A DNA stretch of 64,000 nt from Staphylococcus kloosii (lineage in GTDB: Bacteria > Bacillota > Bacilli > Staphylococcales > Staphylococcaceae). This document shows positions 27,755 through 36,743 of the stretch, piece by piece. The position numbers and the translations under genes are program-made. Each line of letters begins with the position of its first letter. Positions within the stretch are counted from its first letter, which is position 1. The notes below the pieces were generated by a model. It had not been told where the DNA came from. It worked only from the letters and a program-made list of their open reading frames with translations, and searched no databases. The stretch covers positions 1,922,001 through 1,986,000 of the forward strand of contig NZ_CP027846.1 in the NCBI RefSeq assembly GCF_003019255.1. The letters are read 5' to 3'.

Positions 27755-28495
27755 TTACATGTACATACCACCGTTTACGTGTATTGTTTGGCCAGTGATA
27801 TATTTAGCTTTATCTGATGCCAAGAATGCTACAGTATTAGCAATATCAGTATCGTCACCAAATCTTGAAAGTGGAATTTGCTCTAACATTTGTGATTTCA
27901 ATTCTTCGCTTAAAGCATCTGTCATATCTGAAACGATAAATCCAGGCGCTACAGCATTAACAGTAATGTTTCTAGATGCTAATTCACGTGCGCTTGATTT
28001 AGTTAAACCGATTACACCTGCTTTTGTCGCTACATAGTTAGCTTGACCTGGGTTACCTACAGCGCCTACAACACTTGATAAATTAATGATTGAACCACTT
28101 TTTTGACGAAGCATTTGAGGCGTTACTTTTTGAATACAATTAAAGACACCTTTTAAGTTTGTATCGATAACATCGTCCCATTCTGATTCTTTCATACGCA
28201 TTAATAAATTATCACGTGTGATACCCGCATTATTTACTAAAACATCAACTGAACCAAATTGATTTACGACTTCTTTAATCATTGCTTTAACTTCATTACC
28301 GTCTGCAACGTTTGCTTGAATTGCAAAACTTTCTACATTTTTAGCTTTAATTTCTTCTACAACTGCTTCTGCTTTTTCTTTACTTCCTGCGTAGTTAACT
28401 GCTACATTATAGCCTTCTTCAGCTAATTGTAGGGCTATACTACGTCCAATACCTCTTGAAGCTCCAGTTACTAATGCACTTTTAGTCATTTTCAT
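27755..28495 (-). CDS. fabG: 3-oxoacyl-[acyl-carrier-protein] reductase
   Basis: FabG reduces beta-ketoacyl-ACP with NADPH in each elongation round of type II fatty acid synthesis. The 246-residue SDR protein has TGASRGIG at 10-17, NNAG near 88-91, and the catalytic S140/S141, Y154 and K158 (YVATK). It starts within the end of fabD (14-base overlap). A 170-base gap separates it from acpP. Confidence 0.98.
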   Translation of the reverse strand: MKMTKSALVTGASRGIGRSIALQLAEEGYNVAVNYAGSKEKAEAVVEEIKAKNVESFAIQANVADGNEVKAMIKEVVNQFGSVDVLVNNAGITRDNLLMRMKESEWDDVIDTNLKGVFNCIQKVTPQMLRQKSGSIINLSSVVGAVGNPGQANYVATKAGVIGLTKSSARELASRNITVNAVAPGFIVSDMTDALSEELKSQMLEQIPLSRFGDDTDIANTVAFLASDKAKYITGQTIHVNGGMYM

Positions 28496-29408
28496 TCCAT
28501 CCTTTTAAATCTTCAATAGTTTGAATTGAAGTTAATTTTACGTCTCTATTGATTTTCTTAATCAATCCAGATAAAACTTTACCTGGTCCAACTTCGATAA
28601 AATGGTCAACACCTTGGTCAATTAACCATTCTGTAGATTGAATAAATTGCACAGGTGAATATAGTTGCTTAATCATGTTTTGTTTTATTACAGAGCTATC
28701 AGTCTCAGGTTGAGCATCAACATTTTGCACGACTGGGAACTGTGCATCATGCCATTCAAATTGCTCAATATATTCTGCAAATTGTTCTTCTATTACTTGC
28801 ATCATTGATGAATGGAAAGGTCCTGATACAGATAATGGCATAACACGTTTAGCACCTAATGATTTACCTTCTTCTGCAAGTTTGTCTATTAACGTTTTGT
28901 GTCCAGATACAACGATTTGTCCTGGAGCATTAATATTTGCAGGTTCGATAATTTCATCATCAGTCGACAATTTTTTACAAATAGCATCCACTTCGTCGTA
29001 ATTTAAACCAAGTACAGCTGCCATGCTACCGACACCATTTGGGAATGCTTCAGCCATAAGTTGACCACGTTTTCTTACAATTTTTACTGCATCTTCAAAT
29101 TTTAATACGCCACTTGCTACTAAACTTGAATATTCTCCAAGACTATGACCCATAGTATAATCTGCATTCAGATTATTTAACGCCTCATATAAAGCGACAC
29201 TATGCGTTAGTAAAGCTGGTTGTGTATTTTCAGTTTGTCCTAATTTATCTTCACTATCAGTAAACATTGTCTCTAAAATATCAAAATCTAATTGTTCTGC
29301 AGCTTGATCCAATACTGCTGTAGCATTGCTATCAACGTTATATAAATCATGCGCCATGCCTACTTTTTGTGACCCTTGTCCTGGGAAAATTACAGCTGTT
29401 TTACCCAT
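28482..29408 (-). CDS. fabD: Malonyl-CoA:ACP transacylase
   Basis: FabD moves malonyl groups from CoA to ACP. The 308-residue product has FPGQGSQ near the N-terminus, the nucleophile S89 in GHSLGEY and the histidine in SGPFHSSMM. I place the start at ATG 29408 because the family begins there and GGTGA is six bases upstream; a TTG at 29420 is the frame limit. The start is one base after the plsX stop. Confidence 0.97.
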   Translation of the reverse strand: MGKTAVIFPGQGSQKVGMAHDLYNVDSNATAVLDQAAEQLDFDILETMFTDSEDKLGQTENTQPALLTHSVALYEALNNLNADYTMGHSLGEYSSLVASGVLKFEDAVKIVRKRGQLMAEAFPNGVGSMAAVLGLNYDEVDAICKKLSTDDEIIEPANINAPGQIVVSGHKTLIDKLAEEGKSLGAKRVMPLSVSGPFHSSMMQVIEEQFAEYIEQFEWHDAQFPVVQNVDAQPETDSSVIKQNMIKQLYSPVQFIQSTEWLIDQGVDHFIEVGPGKVLSGLIKKINRDVKLTSIQTIEDLKGWNEND

Positions 29409-29409
29409 A

Positions 29410-30387
29410 TTATTCACCAACCGTTTCTCTCATAGTTTTAACAATCTCTTGTTCTCCGGCAATTTTAGCCTGTCTAATTGCAGAGTAAAATGCTTTAGCA
29501 CTTGAACTACCATGTGCTTTTACAACGATGCCGTCTAAGCCAAGTAATACTGAACCACCGTATTCTGCATAGTCCATTTTACGTGTTAAACCTTGTAAAT
29601 CTTTACGTAAAACTAAAGCTGCCATTTTGTTTTTGAAACTACTTAATAATGTTTCTTTAAACATTTTGCCAAAAGCTTTGGCTACGCCTTCAAGATTTTT
29701 TAATATCATATTACCAGTGTATCCATCTGTAACGATAACATCGGCAGCATCTTCCATTAAACCTTTCGCTTCGACATTACCATTAAATTTAAAGTCATTT
29801 TGTTCTTCCATTAAGTTAAATGCTTTTTTAGTTAAGGCATTGCCTTTGGCTGCCTCTGTACCAATATTTAATAAACCAACAGATGGTTGTTCAATGCCAC
29901 GAATCTTTTGAGCATAAATATTTCCTAATTGTGCATATTGTAATAAATGCTCCGCTTTCGCATCAGCGTTAGCACCAACGTCCATAAAGACGAATCCTCT
30001 ACCTGAAGTTGTCGGTAACGTAACAACTAAAGCGGGTCTCGACACCCCACTAATACGGCCAACAATAAATAATCCAGCTGACATTAAGGCACCTGTATTA
30101 CCGGCTGATACACAACCGTCTGCTTCGCCTGATTTAACAGCTTCAGCCATGCGAACCATAGAACTATCTTTCTTTCTCTTTATTGCTCTTACTGGTTCAT
30201 CTTCCATTGTAATTTCTTCGGTACAATGTCTAACTTCAACACGTCCGTGGTTTAAATTACATTGATCTTTATCACCAAATAATATAATTTCTAAATCTTT
30301 AAAATCATTAACTGCTTTTTCTACAGCTTCTAGTACAATTTGAGGTGCATCGTCCCCACCCATCATATCAATTGCAATTTTAACCAT
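29410..30387 (-). CDS. plsX: Phosphate acyltransferase PlsX
   Basis: PlsX makes acyl-phosphate from acyl-ACP, the donor that PlsY uses to acylate glycerol-3-phosphate. The 325-residue protein has the family start KIAIDMMGGDDAP and the segments SAGNTGALMSAGL, DVGANADAK and GFVGN-type DGYTGNMILK. It overlaps the end of fapR by eight bases and is part of the FapR-controlled cluster. Confidence 0.97.
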   Translation of the reverse strand: MVKIAIDMMGGDDAPQIVLEAVEKAVNDFKDLEIILFGDKDQCNLNHGRVEVRHCTEEITMEDEPVRAIKRKKDSSMVRMAEAVKSGEADGCVSAGNTGALMSAGLFIVGRISGVSRPALVVTLPTTSGRGFVFMDVGANADAKAEHLLQYAQLGNIYAQKIRGIEQPSVGLLNIGTEAAKGNALTKKAFNLMEEQNDFKFNGNVEAKGLMEDAADVIVTDGYTGNMILKNLEGVAKAFGKMFKETLLSSFKNKMAALVLRKDLQGLTRKMDYAEYGGSVLLGLDGIVVKAHGSSSAKAFYSAIRQAKIAGEQEIVKTMRETVGE

Positions 30388-30949
30388 TTATTTCATCCTC
30401 ACTTGTATAATACATTTTGAAAGTGCCACCAAAAACTTGTTGCTCTTTAACGTACGATTTCACTTCAATAATATAATATTTTTCTTTATATTCTACTACT
30501 TGTGCTTCTGCAGTCACAATATCATTTAATTTAACTGTTTTTATAAATTTAATATTACTTTCTTTTGTTAAAACGACTGGTTTATGTATTAAAGCGACAC
30601 ATAATGAATTGGCTTGAGCAAATAGAACATGTCCTCTAGCAATTAAATTACGAGAAAAAACTGAATCTTCTCCTATATTAATAATAGATACTGCATGTTT
30701 ATCTGGCTCTACGTTTATAACGTCACCTATGATTTCGCTCCCATCGATCGACCGAATTCTATCATGATTTTCTTTAGCAACATTTTTAATTCGTTTGCGT
30801 AATTCCGGTATATTCAAGTTGGTACGATCTAAGCGTATTGTTTGAATACTTACGTCAAACTTTTCACTTAAATCCAAATCTGTAATGAAGGGATTTCGTT
30901 CTATTTCTTTTTTAATTGAGTCACGTCTTGCTTGCTTTTTTAATTTCAC
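30380..30949 (-). CDS. fapR: Transcriptional repressor of fatty acid and phospholipid synthesis FapR
   Basis: FapR represses lipid genes and is released by malonyl-CoA. The 189-residue product has an N-terminal HTH (DLDLSEKFDVSIQTIRLDRTNL) and a C-terminal hot-dog domain for malonyl-CoA (ARGHVLFAQANSLCVALI). The start is a GTG at 30949 preceded by GGAGGG. A FapR-type box lies between its promoter and start, so it probably represses itself and the downstream genes. Confidence 0.96.
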   Translation of the reverse strand: MKLKKQARRDSIKKEIERNPFITDLDLSEKFDVSIQTIRLDRTNLNIPELRKRIKNVAKENHDRIRSIDGSEIIGDVINVEPDKHAVSIINIGEDSVFSRNLIARGHVLFAQANSLCVALIHKPVVLTKESNIKFIKTVKLNDIVTAEAQVVEYKEKYYIIEVKSYVKEQQVFGGTFKMYYTSEDEING

Positions 30950-30970
30950 AAAAACCCTCCTTAATCATTT

Positions 30971-30989
30971 TTTAGTACCAAGTCTTAAA
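30971..30989. promoter_or_regulatory. FapR operator
   Basis: TTTAGTACCAAGTCTTAAA resembles the known FapR box (TTAGTACC ... GTACTAA) with one weak half. It lies just downstream of the predicted fapR start point. Confidence 0.7.
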
Positions 30990-31001
30990 CATTCCTAACA
31001 T

Positions 31002-31031
31002 ATCATAACACTTTCTATTTTAATTGCTCAA
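31002..31031 (-). promoter_or_regulatory. fapR operon promoter
   Basis: TTGAGC (31026-31031) and TATGAT (31002-31007) are 18 bases apart on the minus strand, directly upstream of the FapR box. Confidence 0.55.
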
Positions 31032-31152
31032 CAATTATGTGATTTATTTGTTTGTCTAGCATATCTAATCCTTTATATATTTCAAAATTATCAATATTTA
31101 TTAAAATTATTACTAATATTTTTTAACTTTCCTTCATATAACCAACTTATTA

Positions 31153-31181
31153 TTGTATAAATTCTTTTGAAAATGTATAAT
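31153..31181 (+). promoter_or_regulatory. Promoter of the M4 metalloprotease gene
   Basis: TTGTAT (31153-31158) and a perfect TATAAT (31176-31181) lie 17 bases apart, giving a leader of about 70 bases. The divergent fapR promoter is 120 bases away; I see nothing else in the 309-base intergenic gap. Confidence 0.6.
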
Positions 31182-31258
31182 TTAATTAATTTAACGGCAG
31201 CTATTGTATATTGCAAAACACAATCAATTAAACTTAGAAACTATTTCAGGGGGACAAT

Positions 31259-32842
31259 ATGAAGAAATTTTGGACATGTACAATAGCTACTTGTACGTTA
31301 CTCGCTTTTTCAACTAACTTTGCAAACGCTGCTGAACAATCACAAACGAACAGCGTCACAGCTGAATCTTTAACTTCAATAAAAAAACAACCAGTAAACA
31401 GCGATACATCTGCAGAACACTTATTACAAAACAATGCTACAAAAATTTTAGAAAAATCAACACCAAATGCTCAACAACCCAAATTACCAGAAGCCTTCAA
31501 TCAATATACTGTGATTAACAGAAAAGAAGATAACACGGGTGGTACACATTATGAATTACAACCTAAAATACATAATATAGTAGCAAGTGATAGCGTTATT
31601 AAGGTTCATGTTGATAAGAACGATAAAACAACACTTGTAAATGGAACTTTAAATAAACCATATCTAAATGTTAATAATAAAATTTCCCTTACTAAACAAC
31701 AAGCTGAGAAAAAAGCATTTGAAGCAATTGGATTAGCGAGAAATCAAGTAAAAAATATAGATGGCTACAAAGTTATAAATAATAATAAATTAGACATTAA
31801 TAGTGATAAGCAACGTTATGTTTATAATGTAGAAATAAATTATTCTAGTCCCTATGTTGCACATTGGAAAATTCAAGTAGACGCTACGAACGGTGCCATT
31901 TTAAAAAAAGATGACATTATTGAAGAAGCGTCTGTAAAAGGTAAAGGCACAGGCGTTAATGGGGATATTAAAAAGCCATTAAACTTAACTTCTGCGAAAG
32001 TTAAAGGTAAAACACAATACACTTTAAACGATACATCACAGAAGGCAAAAATGAATACAAAAACAGCAAATAATACAACTACATGGGCTGTGCCTATTAC
32101 CAATACGACAAGTAATTTTAACAAATCATCACAAAAAGCTGGCGTTGATGCTCACTATTATGCCAATGAAATATATCACTATTATCTTAAAAAATTCAAC
32201 CGTAATAGTTATGATAATAAAGGTGGCCGCATTGATTCATTTGTACATTACGGTAAAAATTTCAATAATGCCGCTTGGACGGGACAATATATGATTTATG
32301 GTGATGGCGATGGCAAACAATTTAAGGCGTTGTCCGCTTCAAAAGATATTATTGCCCATGAATTAACACACGCTGTAACTGCACGTACAGCTAAATTAGT
32401 TTATAAAAATCAAACTGGCGCCCTTAACGAATCTATTTCCGATGTCTTTGCATATTTTGTTGACCCGAATGATTGGTTAATTGGCGAAGACGCTTATACG
32501 CCTAAAATTAAAGGCGATGGCATACGTAGTATTTCTAATCCTGAAAAATATAAACAACCAGCTCATATGAAAAATTATTACAATGGACCAAATGATAGTG
32601 GTGGTGTTCATATTAATAGCGGTATTCCTAACAAAGCTGCATATCTAACGATCAAGGCAATTGGTAAAGATAAGGCAGAACGCGTCTATTACTTAACTTT
32701 AACTCGTTATTTAACACCTAACGCAAAGTTCCACGATGCTAAAGTTGCACTTAAAAAAGCTGCAGCACAATTATATGGTACGAAAAGTAAAGAAGTTAAA
32801 GCTATAGATAAAGCATGGAATGATGTAGGCGTACTTAAATAA
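31259..32842 (+). CDS. Secreted M4-family zinc metalloprotease (aureolysin/thermolysin-like)
   Basis: The 527-residue precursor has a signal peptide (KKFWTCTIATCTLLAF, cleavage near ANA-AEQ), an FTP/PepSY-type propeptide to about residue 220, and a peptidase M4 domain. The zinc site is H367-E368-x-x-H371 (AHELTHAVT) with E391 (LNESISDVF); the second catalytic histidine is H451 (GGVHINSGIPNKAAY). All are intact. The overall layout matches S. aureus aureolysin, but the sequence is clearly divergent, so I do not call it aur. It is plus-strand, between fapR and recG, and a strong terminator follows. Confidence 0.93.
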   Translation: MKKFWTCTIATCTLLAFSTNFANAAEQSQTNSVTAESLTSIKKQPVNSDTSAEHLLQNNATKILEKSTPNAQQPKLPEAFNQYTVINRKEDNTGGTHYELQPKIHNIVASDSVIKVHVDKNDKTTLVNGTLNKPYLNVNNKISLTKQQAEKKAFEAIGLARNQVKNIDGYKVINNNKLDINSDKQRYVYNVEINYSSPYVAHWKIQVDATNGAILKKDDIIEEASVKGKGTGVNGDIKKPLNLTSAKVKGKTQYTLNDTSQKAKMNTKTANNTTTWAVPITNTTSNFNKSSQKAGVDAHYYANEIYHYYLKKFNRNSYDNKGGRIDSFVHYGKNFNNAAWTGQYMIYGDGDGKQFKALSASKDIIAHELTHAVTARTAKLVYKNQTGALNESISDVFAYFVDPNDWLIGEDAYTPKIKGDGIRSISNPEKYKQPAHMKNYYNGPNDSGGVHINSGIPNKAAYLTIKAIGKDKAERVYYLTLTRYLTPNAKFHDAKVALKKAAAQLYGTKSKEVKAIDKAWNDVGVLK

Positions 32843-32859
32843 AAACATCTCAGTAACAT

Positions 32860-32902
32860 AAAATACTCGTTCAAAACACATTGTCTTGAGCGAGTATTTT
32901 TT
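32860..32902. terminator. Bidirectional terminator between the metalloprotease gene and recG
   Basis: AAAATACTCGTTCAA (32860-32874) pairs with TTGAGCGAGTATTTT (32886-32900) with one mismatch; TTTTTT follows on the plus strand. Confidence 0.88.
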
Positions 32903-32912
32903 ATATTTATAA

Positions 32913-34961
32913 TTAATCAAAACTTGTATAAAGTAAATTACGTTCTATAAAATGTCTCAAACGTTCATATTCACTCGAGAAAAAGGCGCCAGATTGAATC
33001 AATTCTGCTGCTTCATCTCTTGCCACTTCTAACATTTTATAATCTTCTACTACGTTCGCAACTAAGAAATCAGGTAAACCACTTTGCTTCACGCCAAAGA
33101 AATCACCAGGTCCTCTCATTTCAAGGTCTCGTTCACTTAATTCAAAACCATCTGTCGTTTGAGTCATAATATTCATACGCTCAATACCGACTTCTGTTTT
33201 TGGTGAAGCAATTAAAACACAATAACTTTGTTGATCGCTTCGTCCTACACGACCTCTTAATTGATGAAGTGTAGATAAACCGAATCGGTCTGCATCATAA
33301 ATCATCATGAATGTCGCATTTGGTACGTTAACACCTACTTCTACAACTGTCGTTGACACAAGTATATCTATTTCATGATCACTAAAGCGTTGCATCACAG
33401 CATCTTTCTCATCGCTAGATAACTTGCCATGTAGTATCCCTACGCGTTGTTCACCATAATAATCTTTCAAAGATTCAAATAAAGCGACGACATTTTGTAC
33501 GTCTTCTAAATGCTCAGAACTTTCAATTAGGGGACAAATAACATAAGCTTGTCTCCCTTTTTTAAGTTCATTGGTCATTTGATTTAACACGTCTTCATAC
33601 GCTTCATGTTTCGACCAACTCGTAATAATTGGCTTACGCCCACGAGGTAACTGTTTAATTGAAGAGACATCCATTTCACCAAATACCGAAATCGCCAAAG
33701 TTCTTGGAATTGGTGTGGCCGTCATAAATAATACGTTCGTCATCGCACCTTTTTCTCTTAACAATTGTCGTTGATTCACACCAAAGCGATGTTGTTCATC
33801 AGTAATAACTAACCCAACGTTATTAAATACAACATCTTCTTGTATCAGCGCATGCGTGCCTATCAAACAATCTATAGACCCTTCTGCCAATTGTTGTAAT
33901 AACACTTTACGTTTTTTTCCTTTAACTGAACCTGTTAGTAGGGCCACGTTCATCGTGTCACCAAATAAATCGACCAAGCTTTCTGCGTGTTGTTCGGCTA
34001 AAATTTCCGTAGGTACCATTAAGGCTGATTGGTAGCCCGAAGTTTTCAATGCATACATACATATTGCAGCTACTACCGTTTTACCGGAACCCACATCACC
34101 TTGCAATAATCGATGCATTCTAATCGGTGCTTTTAAATCTCTAAATATTTCGTTAACACTCGACTTTTGGGCATCGGTTAATTCGAACGGCAGATTATTA
34201 ATAAATTGTTTTACTTTTTCAATATCATAGTCGATTTCAACTGCTTCATCTGAAGTCTTTTCTAATCTATTTAACCATTGCATTCTAAGTTCAAATAAAA
34301 ACAATTCGGTAAAAGCGTATGTACGTCTTGCTTTTAATAACGATTGTTTATCGGTCGCAAAATGTAAAGCTTTCAATGTCTGTTCTAAAGTTTCAAGCTT
34401 GTATTTATCTCTTAAATCTTGAGATAACCATTCATGTATTGTAACTTCATCCAGCACTTGTCGAATCATATCACGTAACGGCTTTTGCTTAATGCCTTCT
34501 TTAATTCTATAAACTGGCTCAAACTGTTCATCTTCATTTATGTTCTCTTCATTAAAAAACATTCTATTGCCATTAATTTCTTGCTTGTTACGCAACCATT
34601 TCCCTTTTACAATTACTTTACCGTGTAACTCTATTTTCTTTTTCAAATACGGTTGATTAAAAAACACACATTTAACTGCTATATTGTTCACCATTAAATG
34701 AACTGTCAATTTGGATTTATTACGACCAAAAAAAGCGACAGTTGGAGATGAGTAAACTTCACCTACAACTGTCACTATAGATTGATCTTCAGCCTCAGTT
34801 AAGTCAATTATAGTATTATCTTCATAACGTGTTGGTAGGTATAAGATTAAATCCTCAACTGTATTAATATTAAGTTCATTTAACACTGCCAACCGTTTAG
34901 GACCCAAACCCTTAATGTTAGATAATGGGAATGGACTTTCTATTAAATTGACTTTTGACAT
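32913..34961 (-). CDS. recG: ATP-dependent DNA helicase RecG
   Basis: RecG reverses stalled forks and processes branched DNA. The 682-residue protein has an N-terminal wedge/OB region, Walker A GDVGSGKT near residue 287, the DEQH box (ITDEQHRFG), FMTATPIPRTLA, and the C-terminal TRG region (RDLEMRGPGDFFG). It begins two bases after the sdaAA stop and is probably cotranscribed with sdaAB-sdaAA. Confidence 0.97.
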   Translation of the reverse strand: MSKVNLIESPFPLSNIKGLGPKRLAVLNELNINTVEDLILYLPTRYEDNTIIDLTEAEDQSIVTVVGEVYSSPTVAFFGRNKSKLTVHLMVNNIAVKCVFFNQPYLKKKIELHGKVIVKGKWLRNKQEINGNRMFFNEENINEDEQFEPVYRIKEGIKQKPLRDMIRQVLDEVTIHEWLSQDLRDKYKLETLEQTLKALHFATDKQSLLKARRTYAFTELFLFELRMQWLNRLEKTSDEAVEIDYDIEKVKQFINNLPFELTDAQKSSVNEIFRDLKAPIRMHRLLQGDVGSGKTVVAAICMYALKTSGYQSALMVPTEILAEQHAESLVDLFGDTMNVALLTGSVKGKKRKVLLQQLAEGSIDCLIGTHALIQEDVVFNNVGLVITDEQHRFGVNQRQLLREKGAMTNVLFMTATPIPRTLAISVFGEMDVSSIKQLPRGRKPIITSWSKHEAYEDVLNQMTNELKKGRQAYVICPLIESSEHLEDVQNVVALFESLKDYYGEQRVGILHGKLSSDEKDAVMQRFSDHEIDILVSTTVVEVGVNVPNATFMMIYDADRFGLSTLHQLRGRVGRSDQQSYCVLIASPKTEVGIERMNIMTQTTDGFELSERDLEMRGPGDFFGVKQSGLPDFLVANVVEDYKMLEVARDEAAELIQSGAFFSSEYERLRHFIERNLLYTSFD

Positions 34962-34963
34962 GA

Positions 34964-35833
34964 TTAATCACCAAATATTTCTTGTTTTAAACGTTGCCCT
35001 GTTGGAGTACCTGCAAGTCCTCCGCGTCCTGTTTCTCTTAAAGCAGAAGGCATTGTTTGTCCTATTTTATACATTGCTTCAATTACTTCATCCGTTGGAA
35101 TTCTAGAAGTTACGCCTGCTAACGCCATATCAGCAGAAACAATCGCATTAGATGCGCCCGCTGCATTTCTCTTAACACAAGGTACTTCAACTAAACCAGC
35201 AACTGGATCACATACTAAACCTAGCATATTCTTTAAACAAATTGCAAAAGCTTCAGCTGATTGTTGTGCTGTGCCACCAGCTAATTCAACAGTTGCACCT
35301 GCCGCCATCGCCGCTGCAGAACCTACTTCTGCTTGGCAACCACCAGCCGCGCCTGAAATTGAGGCATTGTTAGCCACTACAAAGCCAAATGCGCCAGATG
35401 TTAATAAGAAATTTAACATATCTCTTCTTGAAGGATTTAATCTTGGTTTTAGTCCAAATAATACGCCTGGTACTACGCCCGCAGAACCGGCAGTTGGTGT
35501 GGCACATATTTTACCCATTGCTGCATTAACTTCGTTTGTTGCAACCGCCTTACTCACTGCGTCTAACAACGTATTACCTGCTAATGATTTTCCTGTAGCT
35601 AAATAATTTTTAATTAGTACTGCATCTCCACCCGTTAGTCCTGTAGTTGATGTTACGCCTTCAAGTCCTTCATCTAAGGCATTTTCCATAGTTTGTAAAT
35701 TTTTATCCATATTAGCATAAACTTCTTCTTCTGATAGTCCAGTTACTTCCATTTCTTGCTCGAGCATTACTTCATGAATCATTTTATTTTCGGATTCACA
35801 AATTGCAATTAATTCTTTCACACTTTTAAACAT
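34964..35833 (-). CDS. sdaAA: L-serine ammonia-lyase, iron-sulfur dependent, alpha subunit
   Basis: With the beta subunit it deaminates L-serine to pyruvate and ammonia. The 289-residue product has the cysteines for the [4Fe-4S] cluster in CLKNMLGLVCDPVAGLVEVPC and the conserved PTAGSAGVVPG and GAAGGCQAEVGSA segments. GGAGG precedes the ATG. It lies 12 bases after sdaAB, before recG. Confidence 0.96.
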   Translation of the reverse strand: MFKSVKELIAICESENKMIHEVMLEQEMEVTGLSEEEVYANMDKNLQTMENALDEGLEGVTSTTGLTGGDAVLIKNYLATGKSLAGNTLLDAVSKAVATNEVNAAMGKICATPTAGSAGVVPGVLFGLKPRLNPSRRDMLNFLLTSGAFGFVVANNASISGAAGGCQAEVGSAAAMAAGATVELAGGTAQQSAEAFAICLKNMLGLVCDPVAGLVEVPCVKRNAAGASNAIVSADMALAGVTSRIPTDEVIEAMYKIGQTMPSALRETGRGGLAGTPTGQRLKQEIFGD

Positions 35834-35845
35834 GCTATTCCTCCA

Positions 35846-36511
35846 TTAGGCGTCGCCCATGAGTGAAACAGTCACTACACCATCGACGTTTTTTATTCTC
35901 TCTATAATTTCATCATTAATAGCGTCATCTAATTCGCAAGTCATTAATGCTTGATCGCCTTTTTCTTTACGTGCAACTTGCATACTTCCAACGTTAATAC
36001 TTGAGTCTCCCAAAATATTTGCCACTCGTCCAATCGTACCAAACGTATCTTTATGAAAGACAAGTAACGCCGGATAATTACCGCTAATAGCGATATTAAA
36101 GCCGTTAATTGCTATAATTTCTATCTTACCGCCACCTATTGATACACCTTCGACAGAAATCTCTTTGTCGCCATCTCTCATATTAATTATGGCAGTGTTT
36201 GGATGTGAACGCTCTTCAGACATTTCGATAAAATTCACTTTCATGCCCTTTTCTTCAGCTGTTTCTAAGCTTTTTGTTAGACGATCATCATCTGTATCGT
36301 AACCGAGTAAACCACCTACTAAAGCTACGTCAGTGCCATGACCTCTGTATGTTTCCATAAATGAACCATACAAATATATATCTGCTTGTTGTGGTGTTTG
36401 ACCAAACAAGTCTCTTGCAACTAAACCAATTCTGACTGCACCAGCTGTGTGAGATGATGATGGACCTACCATTGTTGGTCCTATAATGTCAAAAACGCTT
36501 TTATATTTCAT
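35846..36511 (-). CDS. sdaAB: L-serine ammonia-lyase, iron-sulfur dependent, beta subunit
   Basis: The 221-residue subunit begins KYKSVFDIIGPTMVGPSSSHTAGA, the family signature, and ends in an ACT domain (NYPALLVFHKDTFGTIGRVANIL) that may bind serine or another ligand. I chose ATG 36511, where GTGGGGT lies upstream; the frame extends to 36526. A promoter and a cre-like half-conserved site lie upstream, in line with control by carbon source. Confidence 0.95.
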   Translation of the reverse strand: MKYKSVFDIIGPTMVGPSSSHTAGAVRIGLVARDLFGQTPQQADIYLYGSFMETYRGHGTDVALVGGLLGYDTDDDRLTKSLETAEEKGMKVNFIEMSEERSHPNTAIINMRDGDKEISVEGVSIGGGKIEIIAINGFNIAISGNYPALLVFHKDTFGTIGRVANILGDSSINVGSMQVARKEKGDQALMTCELDDAINDEIIERIKNVDGVVTVSLMGDA

Positions 36512-36547
36512 AACTATACCCCACAATAATTTTTAATAATTCTAAAG

Positions 36548-36560
36548 TGTTGCGCTTACA
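36548..36560. promoter_or_regulatory. Possible cre-like site upstream of sdaAB
   Basis: On the minus strand TGTAAGCGCAACA has the well-conserved left half of a cre site, but one base is missing from the right half. It is about 20 bases downstream of the -10 element, where a bound CcpA could block elongation. Weak evidence. Confidence 0.3.
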
Positions 36561-36576
36561 TCTTTACGTCCATATT

Positions 36577-36605
36577 ATTATAACAAGCTATATCTCATTT
36601 ATAAA
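36577..36605 (-). promoter_or_regulatory. sdaAB-sdaAA-recG promoter
   Basis: TTTATA (36600-36605) and TATAAT (36577-36582) lie 17 bases apart on the minus strand. Confidence 0.55.
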
Positions 36606-36689
36606 CTATTATCGGTTGAACAACACATAAATAAATAATATACCAGTTCAGCCCTGCAAAATTTATAAGAATGACGCACAATACAACAC

Positions 36690-36727
36690 AAAAATATACG
36701 TAATTAAGCTGTAGCCTAATTACGTAT
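36690..36727 (-). terminator. fakA terminator
   Basis: ATACGTAATTA (36696-36706) pairs with TAATTACGTAT (36717-36727), 11 bp without mismatch, followed on the minus strand by ATTTTTG. Confidence 0.85.
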
Positions 36728-36743
36728 TATTTCAATAGCTGTT

